Positions 13,801 to 25,350 of a DNA stretch of 64,000 nucleotides are shown piece after piece. Numbering within the stretch: position 1 is the first letter of the stretch; each line of letters opens with the position of its first letter. The translations under genes were made by a program, and so were the position numbers. Location of the stretch: positions 1 through 64,000 of the forward strand of contig NW_001798954.1 in the NCBI RefSeq assembly GCF_000165425.1. Reading direction: 5' to 3'. The notes under the pieces are model-generated. The model was not told the origin of the DNA, ran no database searches, and worked only from the letters and a program-made list of their open reading frames with translations. Origin of the DNA: Paramecium tetraurelia (lineage: Eukaryota; Ciliophora; Oligohymenophorea; Peniculida; Parameciidae).

Positions 13801-14655
13801 TCTCTATTTGATTGAACCATATTATCAATAGAAAGCATTTGTTTATAATTAAAGTATATTTACCATTAATTCTCCTTGCTGCTTTCTGAATAATCTAATC
13901 TAAACCCTCCAGAATCTGTGATTTTTAGTAAAATGCAATAGACGTGAGCATATGCATTACATTTATTGCATTTGATGGTTCCAGTAGGTCCTTTACAGTA
14001 TACACAAGCCTATGAGTTTTACTTTAATTTTTCTGTATTTGATCTATCAATTTATGGAATATTTTAATTATTTAGTTTGTTAAATTTCATTTCAATAAAT
14101 GAGATTATTTCTATTTGTTTAGAGAACTATGCGCATAATGGATGTACAAATTCATTAGAATTATACAATTTTTTTTTGAGACCTTATTTTTAATTACAAA
14201 CAAGACATGGATAATCTTGAAGTTTATTTGACTTGCACCTGTCACATTAGAAATACCCTTAATTATTGGAATTGGACAATTTTTCAATTTCTGTTGATAT
14301 CCCATAGCAATAGTAATGACATGTTGATAGACATCCAAAACATGTTATTTTCATCATACCTAAATGTAAATATGAGAGTATACCTATTTCAGGCTATTAA
14401 ATTTGTCTATCAAATCCGATTCCGCAAATCTCACAACATTCAGCCTAAAAAAAGTTTTTAATTATATATACATTTTTGTCTTTGAAATGAGGTTGTTTCT
14501 TCAGTCTGAATCCCTATTGCTACTTATTTAAGTGGTGTTAAACTAAAGATAAAATAGGAATTATAATTATTATATAATCGTATATAAAGCGAATAAATAT
14601 ATATAGATAACACACCTACTGAAAGATCTAATTTTTTATTGTCTTCTGGGTTCAT
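7846..14655 (-). CDS. Large PHD/ePHD chromatin-type protein with long helical region
   Basis: Runs from about 14655 (ATG, MNPEDNKK) to TGA 7848-7846, roughly 2200 residues. N-terminus: PHD finger 1 (CCEICGIG near 14435, then TCHYYCYG), a knuckle and an extended PHD (CLVC, FVHPLCAQF, ACVYCKGPTGTIKCNKC, AHVYC). This PHD-ePHD order is that of BRPF/JADE/AF10 histone-tail readers. Another PHD follows near 13600-13460 (SYCYCKQEV, CETCTEWFHDQC, YCCPFC). The remaining ~5 kb encodes Glu/Lys/Gln-rich helices with acidic runs (EEEEDEDDELEE). A 25-nt intron near 7955 leads to the C-terminal end. Introns of 24-28 nt were read near 14380, 13650, 9320 and 8710. Frame continuity was checked closely at 14500-13400 and 9720-7846 but only sampled between. 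The 5' exon boundary near 14560 is uncertain. No JmjC or bromodomain was found. Confidence 0.78.
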
Positions 14656-14750
14656 TTCTCTCCTTGAATCGTCTTAAAATATTTAAAAAAATAATCAAAA
14701 TTTATAATCAGAAATCCTTTTAATTATTTATATTGCATATAAAATATTGG

Positions 14751-16454
14751 TCACTTTGGTACTATCCCAAAAAATTAATCATATCTCTTATCTATAAATA
14801 CACTGGCTCTCCGGTTATACATCTGTCCTGTTGTTGATCCTTACATTTCAGCCAAAACTTATAAGAAGTTCGCCAAAATATGATGGAATTTAGCAGTTTC
14901 CAAAGCCCTCATTTATCCCATCCTAACGAATTTTTTTGCATAAACTTTAATTCTAAAATCAATCATCTAATTGATTTCTTCCTGCAATTAATGATTCATA
15001 AAAGCATACATCTCCCGTATTTCATTTACTTGCTTTGTTTCATTAGGTAACATATATTTGAAGGCTTCTCCCTTATTAAACTAAAGTTCTTTGAGGGTCT
15101 TTGGAATATCAGGGGGTAATTCCCATTTTGTAGGATCTCCTTTGATATATAATTACTCTTTCTTCTCATTTACCTTGTTCTTAAGATTTTAGTATTTCTA
15201 TTACAACTAATTCTTACTCTATAAATAATCAAATGCAGATGATTACATCTTTTTATGATATCTAAAAAACTCATAAAAGTTTTCCTAATGATATATGATT
15301 ATTAATTACTTTCACATTCTTCATCTAAAAATTGACTCCGTATTGCCAACCTGTAACAAACTTTGATAATTCTTAATAAACTAATTAAATCTATTCAATA
15401 GCTCCTTAAGATTTGGTTTATTTAATAAAACCATCTGTCAATTTGTCTAAAGTATTAAAATTTTCTGTTATTGCAGTCAAGGTATTACTCAGGTTTTCCA
15501 AATCTGTACATAATTTACTAAAATTATTGCCAGTCTTTTTATAAATATCTTATGAATTTTTTAAGTAATCACTTAAGGAATTTGAGTAATTTTATAATTC
15601 ATTAGAAATCTCCAAAACGCAAGAACCATTTGTGGTTATATATTCACCTGGTTTGGATGGTCCTTTCTATTTTTCATATTAATTGAATTTTTCTTTCAAT
15701 TTAGCTTCCTCACTAATTTCTAAAAAGTCAGAAAATAAAGGATGAGTCTTAAATAATGGATGGTATAAGCAATTCTATAAAAATAATTCCATGATTCTCA
15801 TTCGTTTTTCTAAATAGGCTGCCCCTGTTTATGATTTCCTATTTAAAATGTATTATATCTATACAATTTCTTTCCAGGAATAGGAGGAACCAAATGGCAC
15901 GGGTACGTCATTACTAAAATATCTCTCAGTTTCAAAAAGTCAGTAAATCTTCTATTTACAACCCATCCAATTGGTTTGGTCTCAATTTTAAATGAAATAT
16001 ATGATGATATGATGCCATCAGATTTACTTATATATTCACTCATTATTATTTCCACTTACTTATGATAAAATCAAATAATACTTTATGTGTATTTTCCATT
16101 ATGAAATCTGTTAATTTTGTTCTTCCTGGCAATTAGCATTGTACTTCTGTAACAAAGTTGCTATCATCCTAAATTTTCTGAATCTAAAATTATTGATTTG
16201 TGGATTATTAAATAGGTTGCTTTTCAAACTCTTTTGAACTAAATACTTAATTTATTTTCTTACTCTTCTTTCTTGATGAAATCCTGTATTGTTTTTTGCA
16301 ATTCTTCAAATGTCCATAAATCTATCTCTTGACTTCCATTTTACTTGATTTATTCACAATACACCTAGAATGCAATAGTGTCGTATCCTGCATCCACTAT
16401 TGATGAAACCAATAGATCTTATTTTCTCTATCTTTCTTATTCTATGTCTTACAT
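14751..16454 (-). CDS. PX-domain sorting nexin
   Basis: Minus strand, ATG 16454 (MQDIEQERQRKQDLL) to TGA 14753-14751, about 520 residues. The PX domain near 16050-15860 has the phosphoinositide-binding signature (GWVVNRRFTDFLKLRD, then LVPPIPGKK), followed by LEKRMRIMELFLQNCLYHP as in SNX proteins. A long helical C-terminus resembles a BAR-type region. N-terminal of PX is a ~120-residue segment (DAGYDTIAFQVYCEQI, LWTFEELQKTIQDFI). A 25-nt intron and a 26-nt intron (after GKKL) restore the frame. The join into PX needs a 29-nt intron with an unusual GTGG 5' end; otherwise PX would begin at an ATG overlapping an upstream TGA. Such proteins act in endosomal membrane traffic. Confidence 0.8.
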
Positions 16455-16882
16455 TTTATTAATAATATTAATTTCTCGTTATTGATTCCCTCAAAAATAC
16501 TTAAATCAATATTATAAACTAAAGAGTACTTTTATTGTAAAGGTTTCAAAGTTATAATGGCAGACCTAACAATTCTTTGAATCAAATATTCAAAACCAAA
16601 TGCTCTTTCACTCAAATTTAAGATAATACAACAATATTTTAATATTCTGTATAATTTTCTAAAAATATATTAGAATCTAATTTACGATGAACAGTTTTTT
16701 ATTGAAAATTAATATTGGATTATTGAGAAAAACTCTCAATTTGAAATACTTTATTCAAATGAATCTAAAATTACTAAACGAAACTCCAAGAAATAACATA
16801 ACATTATTGATATAATAAAAAATGTAATTTTCTTAATAGTTAGCATAACTGTATATTGATATTCTATTATATCATTTAATAT
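16455..16882. other. Intergenic, no gene seen
   Basis: About 430 nt between two minus-strand genes. Very AT-rich, frames short, nothing conserved noticed. It should hold the 5' regulatory region of the sorting nexin gene and the 3' end of the EF-hand transcript. Confidence 0.5.
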
Positions 16883-17815
16883 TCAAAAGTATTTAGCCTA
16901 TGAGTGAGGTTAGAACAATTTTACAAAGCTGCTAATGTCTAAACTTTGTTAAGTAAGGAATTTAAACACAATATCTGCGCTAGGAAATCTGGATTTAAAA
17001 TCTGCATATGATAAAATGCCATCTCTGTCAAAATCTAACCAATTGAAAACATAATCTAATTTTAATGCCATGTATTAGAATTTCTATCTATAATATTCTA
17101 AATGAGTATAGGTTTAAATTATCATGGCTATGACTCTAGCTTATATTTAATCTATATGTTCATCTTATTCTTATTTTGTAAGGAAATCCTTGCCTATTAG
17201 ATTTTATAATTTAAGTTTTCTAAAAGGATAATTGAATAAACATACGAAATTTAATCTTGTTGAACTTGTTGGTTTATAGAATTGAAGAATAGTTCAATAT
17301 CACTCTTTTTAATTTATGTAAGGTCTTATGAGTGCAAGTATTCTAATAAGTCAATGGCTGTTATATTATTTTATAATTTTTGAAGGTTGATATAAACTAC
17401 GTTGGATTTACATCTTTCAATATCGCGTAATTATGAAGCAATTTCATAGATCATTTATTAAAACAACTCTCGTTCTTCAATATATGAAACTGATAATGTT
17501 TCAATTCTTTTGAAATAGAAGTATAATTTACTTATTTTTTAAAGTTTGAAAATCAAATTCTAAATTCTTATTGAGTTTACTCATGTATTCATAATGTTAT
17601 TCTTTCTGTATTTGAAATAGTTAACGATCTGCTTAGGGATAATATTGTTTTTCTTAATAATAACAGTCATTATAATATTTTTGATTGGCCTATTATTATA
17701 AATAAGTAGGTTTATTAGTGTAGGATTGATAACTTAATGTTGAATATGGATGATAATAGTGATCAGATTAAGCGTGATTAATTTGGGGTGCAACTTAAAT
17801 TTTATAATTATACAT
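16883..17815 (-). CDS. EF-hand protein with Tyr/Gln-rich N-terminus
   Basis: Minus strand, ATG 17815 (MYNYKIQVAPQINHAQ) to TGA 16885-16883, about 290 residues, with two small introns (25 and 26 nt). The N-terminal ~70 residues are rich in Tyr, Gln and Ser. Next come helices, and a C-terminal EF-hand is clear: LDFDRDGILSYADFKSRF, with D-x-D-x-D-G spacing and an acidic end position replaced by D. A second, degenerate hand may precede it near IKKSDIELFFNSI. The protein is likely a Ca2+-responsive structural or signalling protein; the partner is unknown. The start lies 11 bp downstream of the CCDC47-like stop on the same strand. Confidence 0.75.
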
Positions 17816-17826
17816 AATTTAATATC

Positions 17827-18942
17827 TCACATATACATTGTTCTTTTTGCATATTTTTTTTTGATTTCATCTCTCTTTTCTTTCTCTTACAACTTGATTT
17901 ATTGTTCTCTAGGTAAAGACAATAACTTTTATTTTTCCTTTTGCAATTTTTCTGTCTTCTTTTTCTAAGCTTCCTAAAATGGATAACAGAAATTAAATAC
18001 TTCAATTTTCTTTTACTTTTCATCCTTAAATTTGATTTCTTCAAATTTTGCTCTTTCTTCTTCATTTTATTATCTAGCAGATTATGATAATTTGAAGTTA
18101 GCAATCTTATCAACAATTTAAAGGATCAATTATATGAATTCTGTGTAATCTTCTAGCGATTCAATATTAATTAAGGTAGCTCTAAGATGATATGGACTAA
18201 AATATGGATTAAGATGATTAATTACTTTGCTAAGAGTGTTTTTTAATCAGTGAAATGAATATTTTGAATATATTTGTCATATTTCTTTAAGGCTTGACAT
18301 AATTTGGAATCAAAAATAGTGGTCAAAGGTTCTTTGCCTTCACCAAGGGTGACAAGTGTTAAACTAAATATGTATGATTGAATTACTTGTCATCAATTTT
18401 ATCAATGGATAACTTTTCACAGAGATATTTAAGATCTATATTGGCTTCCTTATATGATTTGGCATCTCTTTTTTTGACCAAAGCAAAACAAATGGGTTAT
18501 GGTGTAGCTGCTATTGGGATATCAATAGTGATGGTGTCTCTTTCAGGCCAGATGAATGAAAATAATAACATTGACAATAGATCTTATCTTTTCTTTAGTT
18601 CAATAGTGACTGCTAAACAATTTAAATTGTTTCTTCCTTAAGCCATAAATCTAAGAATATAGAAGTGATTGTTTACCCAAAGGAATTACTTGAAATGGAT
18701 TACAGGAGTGGTCCATTTTCTTTGTTTGTGATTCCAACAGCAGTGAAGTTGGTTTTAAAGAAGTCATAGGTTGTTGATGCAAATTTTAATGCTAGTTTTT
18801 TATTGGTTGTGTTTCCTGTGAAGTACATAAAGATGTAAATGAGGAAAAGTATAAATCCCATGCATTCATAAGGGTAATTATGCGGAATGTTTTTAATAAA
18901 GGCTACATAATCAAATGCAATTTGTGCTTAATTGTCTTCCAT
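17827..18942 (-). CDS. CCDC47: CCDC47-like ER membrane protein
   Basis: Minus strand, ATG 18942 (MEDNQAQIAFDYVAF) to TGA 17829-17827. An N-terminal transmembrane helix (CMGFILFLIYIFMYFTG) is followed by a soluble domain (FKTNFTAVG, ITIDIPIAATPYP). The tail is strongly Lys/Glu-rich and coiled, ending KRDEIKKKYAKRTMYM. This is the order found in CCDC47 (DUF1682), an ER protein that works with the translocon in multi-pass protein insertion and in Ca2+ handling. An intron at 17974-18000 (27 nt) was mapped. Others exist in the middle, where I followed the reading only partly. Length is somewhat shorter than animal CCDC47. It shares a 48-bp divergent intergenic space with the Sec14 gene. Confidence 0.75.
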
Positions 18943-18990
18943 TTGATAAATATTTTATCAATTAATTTTTGGATATTTACAAATATATTG
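18943..18990. promoter_or_regulatory. Compact divergent promoter region
   Basis: Only 48 bp separate the start codons of the CCDC47-like (minus) and Sec14-like (plus) genes, so any promoter elements for both must lie here or inside the genes. No specific motif was recognised. Confidence 0.45.
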
Positions 18991-19788
18991 ATGGATTAGA
19001 ATATTATATAATTAACACAAGATTAGAAAGCCAAATTGCATTAATTAAAATAGAGTGTATACATAGAGGCATAGAAGCTATTGAGAGATGATTTAATACA
19101 AAAATATACAGATTAAGCCCATTTGCTTAGATTATTGATAGCTAAAGATTGGAAATTAGACGAGGCTTGGGAACAATGGAATAGGTGGGTGGAATGGAGG
19201 AAACAATATAAGGCAGATGATATTAAAATTGAAGAAATTAAAAAGGAACTTGATATGAACAAAACATTTTGGAATGGATAAGATAAATTGGGGAATCCTT
19301 GTTTAATCATCAAGGCTAGAAGACATTTCCCTGGATAAAGTGATCCTGATACCCTGATACGATATATGCTCTATATGATTGACATTGGCATTGAAAGGGC
19401 AGAATAGGGAGGCACTGGTAAAATCACTGTCATCTGGGATAGAGAAGGAGTTACTACTAAGAATTTTGATTCGTCCATGTTCAAAATCATTAAAAGGATG
19501 ATAACTCTTGTTTAAGACAACTATGCTGAGCGATTGCATCAAGCATACATTCTATATCCGAACTTTTTATATAAAACTGTGATGACTATCGTCAAACCTT
19601 TCTTAAGTGAGAGAACTAAATAGAAAATTATTTTATGTAATGAATTTAAGGATCTATATCCATATTTTGGAGAGAACTTCATTATTTCTGATGGGATTGG
19701 AGATGAACAAATCTAATAATTGTAGGACAACATATAAGATTAATAGTAAATCGAGTCCTTTATATAATAATAATTATTATAATAATGA
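18991..19788 (+). CDS. Sec14/CRAL-TRIO lipid-binding protein
   Basis: A single exon of 265 residues, ATG 18991 to TGA 19786-19788. The N-terminal CRAL-TRIO-N helix bundle is seen (LTQDQKAKLHQLKQ, then LLRLLIAKDWKLDEAWEQW). The lipid-binding lobe follows (GKITVIWDREGVTTKNFD, YAERLHQAYILYPNFLYK, PFLSERTKQKIILC). The ending around LYPYFGENFIISDGIGDEQ is typical of Sec14 gate regions. Sec14 proteins exchange phosphoinositides or other lipids between membranes. No signal peptide, so cytosolic. The absence of introns is notable among these neighbours. Confidence 0.92.
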
Positions 19789-19858
19789 ATTATGCTATTT
19801 ATATAATGGAATAATCAATTATGTAATACTCATTTATTTTATTTAATATTATTTTATT

Positions 19859-21501
19859 ATGCATAAGATTTTGAGATCAATCAAGTCATTCAAAGGGTCT
19901 AGATTTACCAACAAATTGCCTACTTATCTAGAAAGATTAAAATAATAGGAGGAAATGGATCGTAAGACTAATTTAGATGTGTTGAGAAGAGAAGTCTTTA
20001 ATGATTCAATCTAATTACCTATAAAATTTGCTGCTTATTATATTACTAAGTATACTTAATTTTATTAATAGCTAATAGACTTTTTGGGCTGAATTAACTA
20101 GATCTATGATTGATGCAAGCAATCATGTCATTTTATTTGCAACCAATTATATTAATTATGGTAATTTTATCATTAATACTTTAGGTCCAAATAAATAATT
20201 TCCATATGGAATAGAAAAAGTAAAGCATCTAGTTGCTTTAATACCCTCTGCCTTATTTTTATACTTTGGAGCCTCTATTTCCTATGAATCATTTCTTAAT
20301 ATTTATAATTATGGCCATTATGTTGGTGAAATACACAGTAATGCTTGGGGATTGGCTGTATACCTATTTAATTATCGGATAGTTATATTTATTATCTATT
20401 GGAATAGAAACAAGCGTAGTTTTCAAAAATATAAGAGATGCATAAGCTGTAGATTCAAATGATGACACTAAAATGGGGTTGTTTAAATAATTCCTATCAG
20501 TATTTCAAAAGAAGGATCCAGTACTATAAGCTATTCTTTATGAGAATGCAATAACATTGGGATCCACTTTAATTCCTTTATTATCCTCAGCATTCACTCT
20601 CATATACCCAACACATGCATTTGAAATTGTAGGATCTTTGGCAATCGGCTTAATATAATTGTATTGTCAAATCCTTTATATCATTTAGATAACTAGCATA
20701 TCACTTGAGTGCCAAGAACCTAAGTTCTTTGATGGGGGAACAATCTATAAGTGATCTGGAAGTCAAGAAAATATTAGAGATTATTAAGCAGAATCAATAT
20801 GTTGAAAAGATTTAGAATGAGAAGGCTGTGATGTTAGGGAGTAGGAAATTTAGATTTTCAGCTGAAATTACTTTTAATATTAAAGTATGTTTATATATAG
20901 ATTCAAATTAGCAAATAAATTAAGATACGGAGTCTAAATATTTAGAGAGATTTGACAAGGTTATTTATAGTGAGTCTTATAGAGATAGAGAGGAATATCT
21001 ATAAGAATTATTAAGGGAAATATAAGAATATGTTCTTGCTAGTTTACATATTCAAGTATTATTATGAATAACTATTTAGATATAAAAAATTGAAAGTGCC
21101 ATAAGAAATGAATTTCCCAATTGTATCCATTTGGATTTTGAAATTAACAACAAATCATTGGCTGAAACCTATTCTATTGATGATGGTAATTGGTTATTTA
21201 GAGAAACTTTATTAAAATCACCTTTTAAAGTTGAAAAGTGGATGCTTGATGAAGTAGATAGATTAATAAAGAAAATTACAAAGAAAAAAACTGAAACCTA
21301 CATTGAAACGTAATAATTATAAAGATATTTGTTAGCTATTAATCCTTATGTTCATCAATTTAATATAATTAATGGAATGATTTGGAAGATGATGATGAAT
21401 AACTAAAAATAATTGAGGATTACAGATTTGAATAATTGTAGAATGAATTAAAAAGCATAGACGAAATATAGTAGATCAATAATCAATCAAAAGGAAAATG
21501 A
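19859..21501 (+). CDS. SLC30A9: Cation diffusion facilitator, ZnT9/SLC30A9 type
   Basis: ATG 19859 to TGA 21499-21501, about 500 residues after removing at least six introns of 22-28 nt, all GT...AG and all frame-restoring. The sequence FWAELTRSMIDASNH and FPYGIEKVKHLVALIPS matches the ZnT9 version of the CDF metal-site helices. Later parts match the ZnT9 C-terminal domain: DPVLQAILYENAITLGST, SLMGEQSISDLEVKKIL and FPNCIHLDFEIN. ZnT9 exports zinc from mitochondria in animals; location here is inferred only. The N-terminus is short and basic (MHKILRSIKSFKGSRF), compatible with import. It lies 70 bp behind the Sec14 gene on the same strand. Confidence 0.85.
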
Positions 21502-21806
21502 ATATATAAAAATAACAGCTATTAATAATCATATAAAAACACTAAATCCTTGATTCTATAAGTATTCGTTGAGGAGAATGCTTACCTGACCAAAGACCAT
21601 CTAAGAAAATGAGATAAAACCACTTAAGTGATTACAAATTTATATTACAAGAGGAATAATCCTAATCTGGAATCAAATTCAATTCTATAAAATATCAATT
21701 ACTAGTTTATCCTCCTTATGATTTAATATATTTCAATAACATTGTTCTCATAGGATATATTCTAATACTATTTTATTTATTAATTATTAATATTATCAAA
21801 ATTCAG
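21502..21806. other. Convergent 3' intergenic region
   Basis: About 305 nt between the ZnT9-like stop (plus) and the LRR gene stop (minus). This is long for a convergent gap in this window. No open frame with conserved features; a small RNA gene cannot be excluded by eye. Confidence 0.45.
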
Positions 21807-23243
21807 TCAAATATTCCAAACTCTGTAATTTTCTTATTTTCTATGTAAGATTTAAGTGAAGTTGATTGGTTTCAAAATTACATAGTTCGATGTAGAATCT
21901 TTGGATCCTTTAAATCTCTTTTGTAATTATTCCACTTGAGCCAACAATAAGGGATTCTATTGAATGTTACCTAAGTCAGTTAATGTTGTATTTTCAGGTC
22001 CAATAACATTCAATAAAGGCTTGATTTCAGAGATTGAATTGTAACCCAATTTTAATGAATTCAATACGTTATTCCTCTTTAAAGCTACACTGATCAATTA
22101 AATAAAGTCATTTCCTAATTGATTGTGTTCTAGATCTATTGAATATAAATAATAATTTGTTTATATCATTTAGGCAAGGTATTTCCCTGATAAATCATTT
22201 AAACCATTGTGTTGTAAATTCAAATATATTAAAGATTGATTATTTGCCAATCCTTATGCCAATACACTTATATGTTCTGATGTTAGAAAACAATATTTCA
22301 AAGTCAATTCAGTCAAATGACATTGCAAAGATGAGAGAGATTGACTCAACTTTTAGAGGTCTTAAATGATGGAATCTTGTATTATTACACTCCTTAATGA
22401 TTTCTAATTTATAACCAATTTAATTAAGACATCAGCACCTTTATAATCTTACTAGCCAGGTTTGAATGCATCTAAACACACATGATATAAGTCAGTCTAT
22501 TGAATTAAAGCACTATATAATTAGTTTAATGTGATTAGACTATGAGAGAAATTATTCCTTGAAAAACTAATCATAGTAATTTGTATTACTCAAATGATTT
22601 AAAATAAGTAACTTCTTTAATACTGCCCAAAAATAGTTCCATTCCTTTTGGACCTAGTTCATTATGACTTAAATCCAAACTTTTTACATGAGTATTAGAA
22701 ACTATAAATTTCAATTCATCACTATATGAATCATCAATCCCATTATTTCTTAATTTCAATGTGTGCAATGTTCTCATATCTTATACCTATTCTAAGAACT
22801 CCTTAAATGCCAATCTATTGAATTTCTTACTACCAAAATTGCTTAAATCAATGACCTATTTGGTACAAGAATTAATATACTTCAATTAAATGATAATGAT
22901 TTTTAAAATCAATATTAGTCTTTAGATTATTCTTAGGTCTTGTTTTAGATGGCAATAATTTCGTAGGCAATTTTAAATTACTAACAGCATCATAAAATGT
23001 TTAGAATTATTCTGATTGCTTTTCTTCTTCATTTTATTATGTAAATATTATTGATTTGGCTTAAGGTAATGTAATTGAATGAGGATTAACTTTTGATTAT
23101 GTAACAACTTCATTCTATGTTTACATGTGGGGTGCTTCAAAACCAGTGGTTTCTTTATATTTTATTTTAAGGAACTCTATCATTTTTTCTTATTCCTCTA
23201 TCTTCTGTAGATATTTCAAATTGGGTCCCAATGATTTATTCAT
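21807..23243 (-). CDS. Leucine-rich repeat protein (RNI-like)
   Basis: Minus strand, ATG 23243 (MNKSLGPNLKYLQKIEEQ) to TGA 21809-21807. An N-terminal coiled segment and a Ser/Lys/Pro-rich linker come first, then LRRs of the ribonuclease-inhibitor type, for example MRTLHTLKLRNNGIDDSY and VKSLDLSHNELGPKGMEL. An intron of 25 nt lies just before the first LRR (VIDLSNFGSKKFNRL). The C-terminus is polar (LTDLGNIQQNPLLLAQVEQL). Repeats give a protein-binding solenoid; the partner is unknown, and in ciliates many such proteins are axonemal. The exon structure in the middle repeats was not fully resolved. Confidence 0.75.
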
Positions 23244-23279
23244 TTATAAAAATTATTTAATAATAAATATTTATTAGAA
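23244..23279. promoter_or_regulatory. Very short divergent promoter region
   Basis: Only 36 bp lie between the LRR start (minus) and the next gene start (plus). The sequence is almost pure A/T. Confidence 0.4.
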
Positions 23280-24253
23280 ATGAATGAATAAGAGAAACTT
23301 GCATCACCTGTCACAAAGAAAGTTTCTGAGGATGAAATCATTAATGAGAAAGAAGTTCTTTAAGCACTTTCTTATATTAATTTTAAACTTCTTAACGTAT
23401 GAATAATTGTTTAGTTTAGACATTAATTCTATAGAATAAACAAGAAAACAATGTAATAATTCTATTCAAAGCATTGTTAACTATTTTCCAAGAGTCTGAA
23501 AATTGGATTCCTAAAAATATTAAAGACTGGGCAACCATCTAAAGAACGATTGGACACACATCAAAATTCATCCAAATGTTATAAAATTTTAAAAAATATT
23601 ACATTACAGAGTGCAAAATATAACAAACTTAAGTCTTATTGTAAGAAGTTCATATTTAAAAACTATCTCAAAGGGCAAACAATTTATTAAAAATTGTTAA
23701 GTCACTTCTCAAATATTATAGTAATCCCTTCTTCAATCAATCTTTACATGAAGACTCATAATTAACGTATCAATTTCAGAATGAACCTCCTTTAAGTCCA
23801 ATAAAAAACTCAAATCTCTTGGACTAAGACTCTGAAATCATTATGCAAGAATTAATAAAAAAAGAAAAACTGAGTACAGTTCCAAATGAGATGAAACGAT
23901 CATGTCAAATCAGCAAGGTAAGATCAAGGAGTCCAACCACTGCCTCTTCAGGAAGTAAGAGTAGAACAATTCAGTCATGTTAGCCTCATAGATTGTCCAT
24001 CCCTGTAGGCAATCCCATTAGATAATTAAGTAGTTCCCAATAGAAATCGAATTTTACTATCAAATAGTTTAGCAAAACAATTAATAATACAGCATCTCTG
24101 AAATCTAGCGGCATCTATTTTAGAGAAAGATCGCAAACTAATACTCAAAATAAGTTCGATTAAGTTGAGAAATCCCCATTACAATAAACAAAATAGCAAT
24201 GTATTAAAGAGTCTTTATTCACAAAAAAATCAACTCTAAAAAATAACAAATGA
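23280..24253 (+). CDS. Uncharacterised Ser/Gln-rich protein
   Basis: ATG 23280 (MNEQEKLASPVTKKVSED) to TGA 24251-24253, about 315 residues with one 23-nt intron near 23397. The N-terminal ~150 residues form a helical domain (ALLTIFQESENWIPKNIKD, RANNLLKIVKSLLKYY). The rest is a low-complexity Ser/Lys/Gln tail with SP motifs (RSRSPTTASSGSKS), likely disordered and possibly phosphorylated. No family recognised. Frame and codon use look fully coding. Confidence 0.72.
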
Positions 24254-24297
24254 TTATAATTTTTCATTTTAGTATTACTAACAAAAATGTATTAATC

Positions 24298-24477
24298 ATG
24301 AATACTATTAATGCCAAGGCTTAAAAATAACAAAAATAAGTACTAAATATTGTTTAAAAGATAGAACAAATTGTAAATGAGAATTTGCAACACTTATAAT
24401 TAATGTTTATCCTGTCCTCCATTATGTAATCAAATTCATCACCTTCTTAATTTATAAATGGCTTATTGACCTTTTGA
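24298..24477 (+). CDS. Possible small protein, 59 residues
   Basis: An open frame from ATG (MNTINAKAQKQQKQVLN) to TGA 24475-24477, predicted mostly helical, with an optional frame-preserving intron near 24335. It sits between two convergent genes. It could equally be an unspliced fragment of a slightly longer gene continuing to about 24515, or chance. No homology recognised. Confidence 0.3.
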
Positions 24478-24590
24478 TACTGAAATATAGGAATTTCTGT
24501 TTGTTGCATGAGCTTCTTTTTCTATAATATATTAAATATTAAAAGTACTATTATATATATAGATAATAAGAATTGTATGTGTATTTATAT

Positions 24591-25306
24591 TCATTTCAGC
24601 ATTTCTTATAACAACTCATCTATTTCCAATAGACTTTGATCACATGCTGATCCTCTAGTGGTTGCTTTGATTGATGCTTTCACAAAACTTTCATCATATG
24701 GATTTCTTATTTATGGTGTCATGTCAGTTATTTTATACTTTATCTAAGTGCTTTGATTCAATTATTCATCATCACTTATGGTCTTAGAATTCAATATAGA
24801 ATAATCAGCTCCTAATAATTTTTATTCCTAACTTTAAATAAACATTTAGCAAATACTTCTTCATTGTCTGGATGTTTTTAAGGTCGAAATAAAATACATA
24901 ATTTTATAATGCACCAAATAAATGATGAAAAAACCGATACTACAAACAAGCATATTAGCACTTCTTTGTAGTGTAGTTTTATCAATAATTATTTTACTTT
25001 CTGGAACTCTTACTTATATGCACTTTGCTTTTGCTCACTCGACTTTTCAAACTATGGAATCGTATAATTTTATTTTGGAAATTCAGATACATCTTCCTCT
25101 ATTAATTCTTGCTATAACACTAAATTAGAATCAAACTCTAATCTTTCTATCTCAAATTGGTTAACCCTTTCTTATCCTATCAGAGGTTCTTGTATCAATT
25201 ATAAAATTGAAATTGGTTTCTGAACTATTCCAATATGCTTTTTTGGATGCTAAATCCTACAATCAGAAAAGGCAATTTAGTGCATAATCATAATCAAAAT
25301 TATCAT
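24591..25306 (-). CDS. Uncharacterised single-pass membrane protein
   Basis: Minus strand, TGA at 24593-24591, start near 25306-25285. An acidic soluble N-terminal part (QEPLIGQERVNQFEIERL, VLQQELIEEDVSEFPK) is followed by one transmembrane helix (LICLFVVSVFSSFIWCII). A basic turn (LFRPQKHPDNEE) then leads, across a 29-nt intron, to a hydrophilic tail (ISDDEQLNQSTQIKYK) ending LLEIDELLQEMLK. The type of anchoring is inferred. The plus-strand frame opposite the helix also looks hydrophobic, but the minus frame has acidic, coding-like content throughout, so I prefer it. Family not recognised. Confidence 0.62.
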
Positions 25307-25350
25307 CTTAAGCTTTGTTTATTTATTAAATAAACAATTAAAATATTATT

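Noticed and set aside
18378-18641. Plus-strand frame with hydrophobic and Ser-rich content
   Set aside because: It lies antisense to the CCDC47-like gene, has no conserved feature and cannot be extended.
24922-25128. Plus-strand hydrophobic frame starting MMKKPILQTSILALL, looking like a signal peptide or membrane protein
   Set aside because: The opposite strand encodes a continuous acidic, coding-like protein through the same bases, with matching exon joins and stop at 24591; the plus frame is its shadow.
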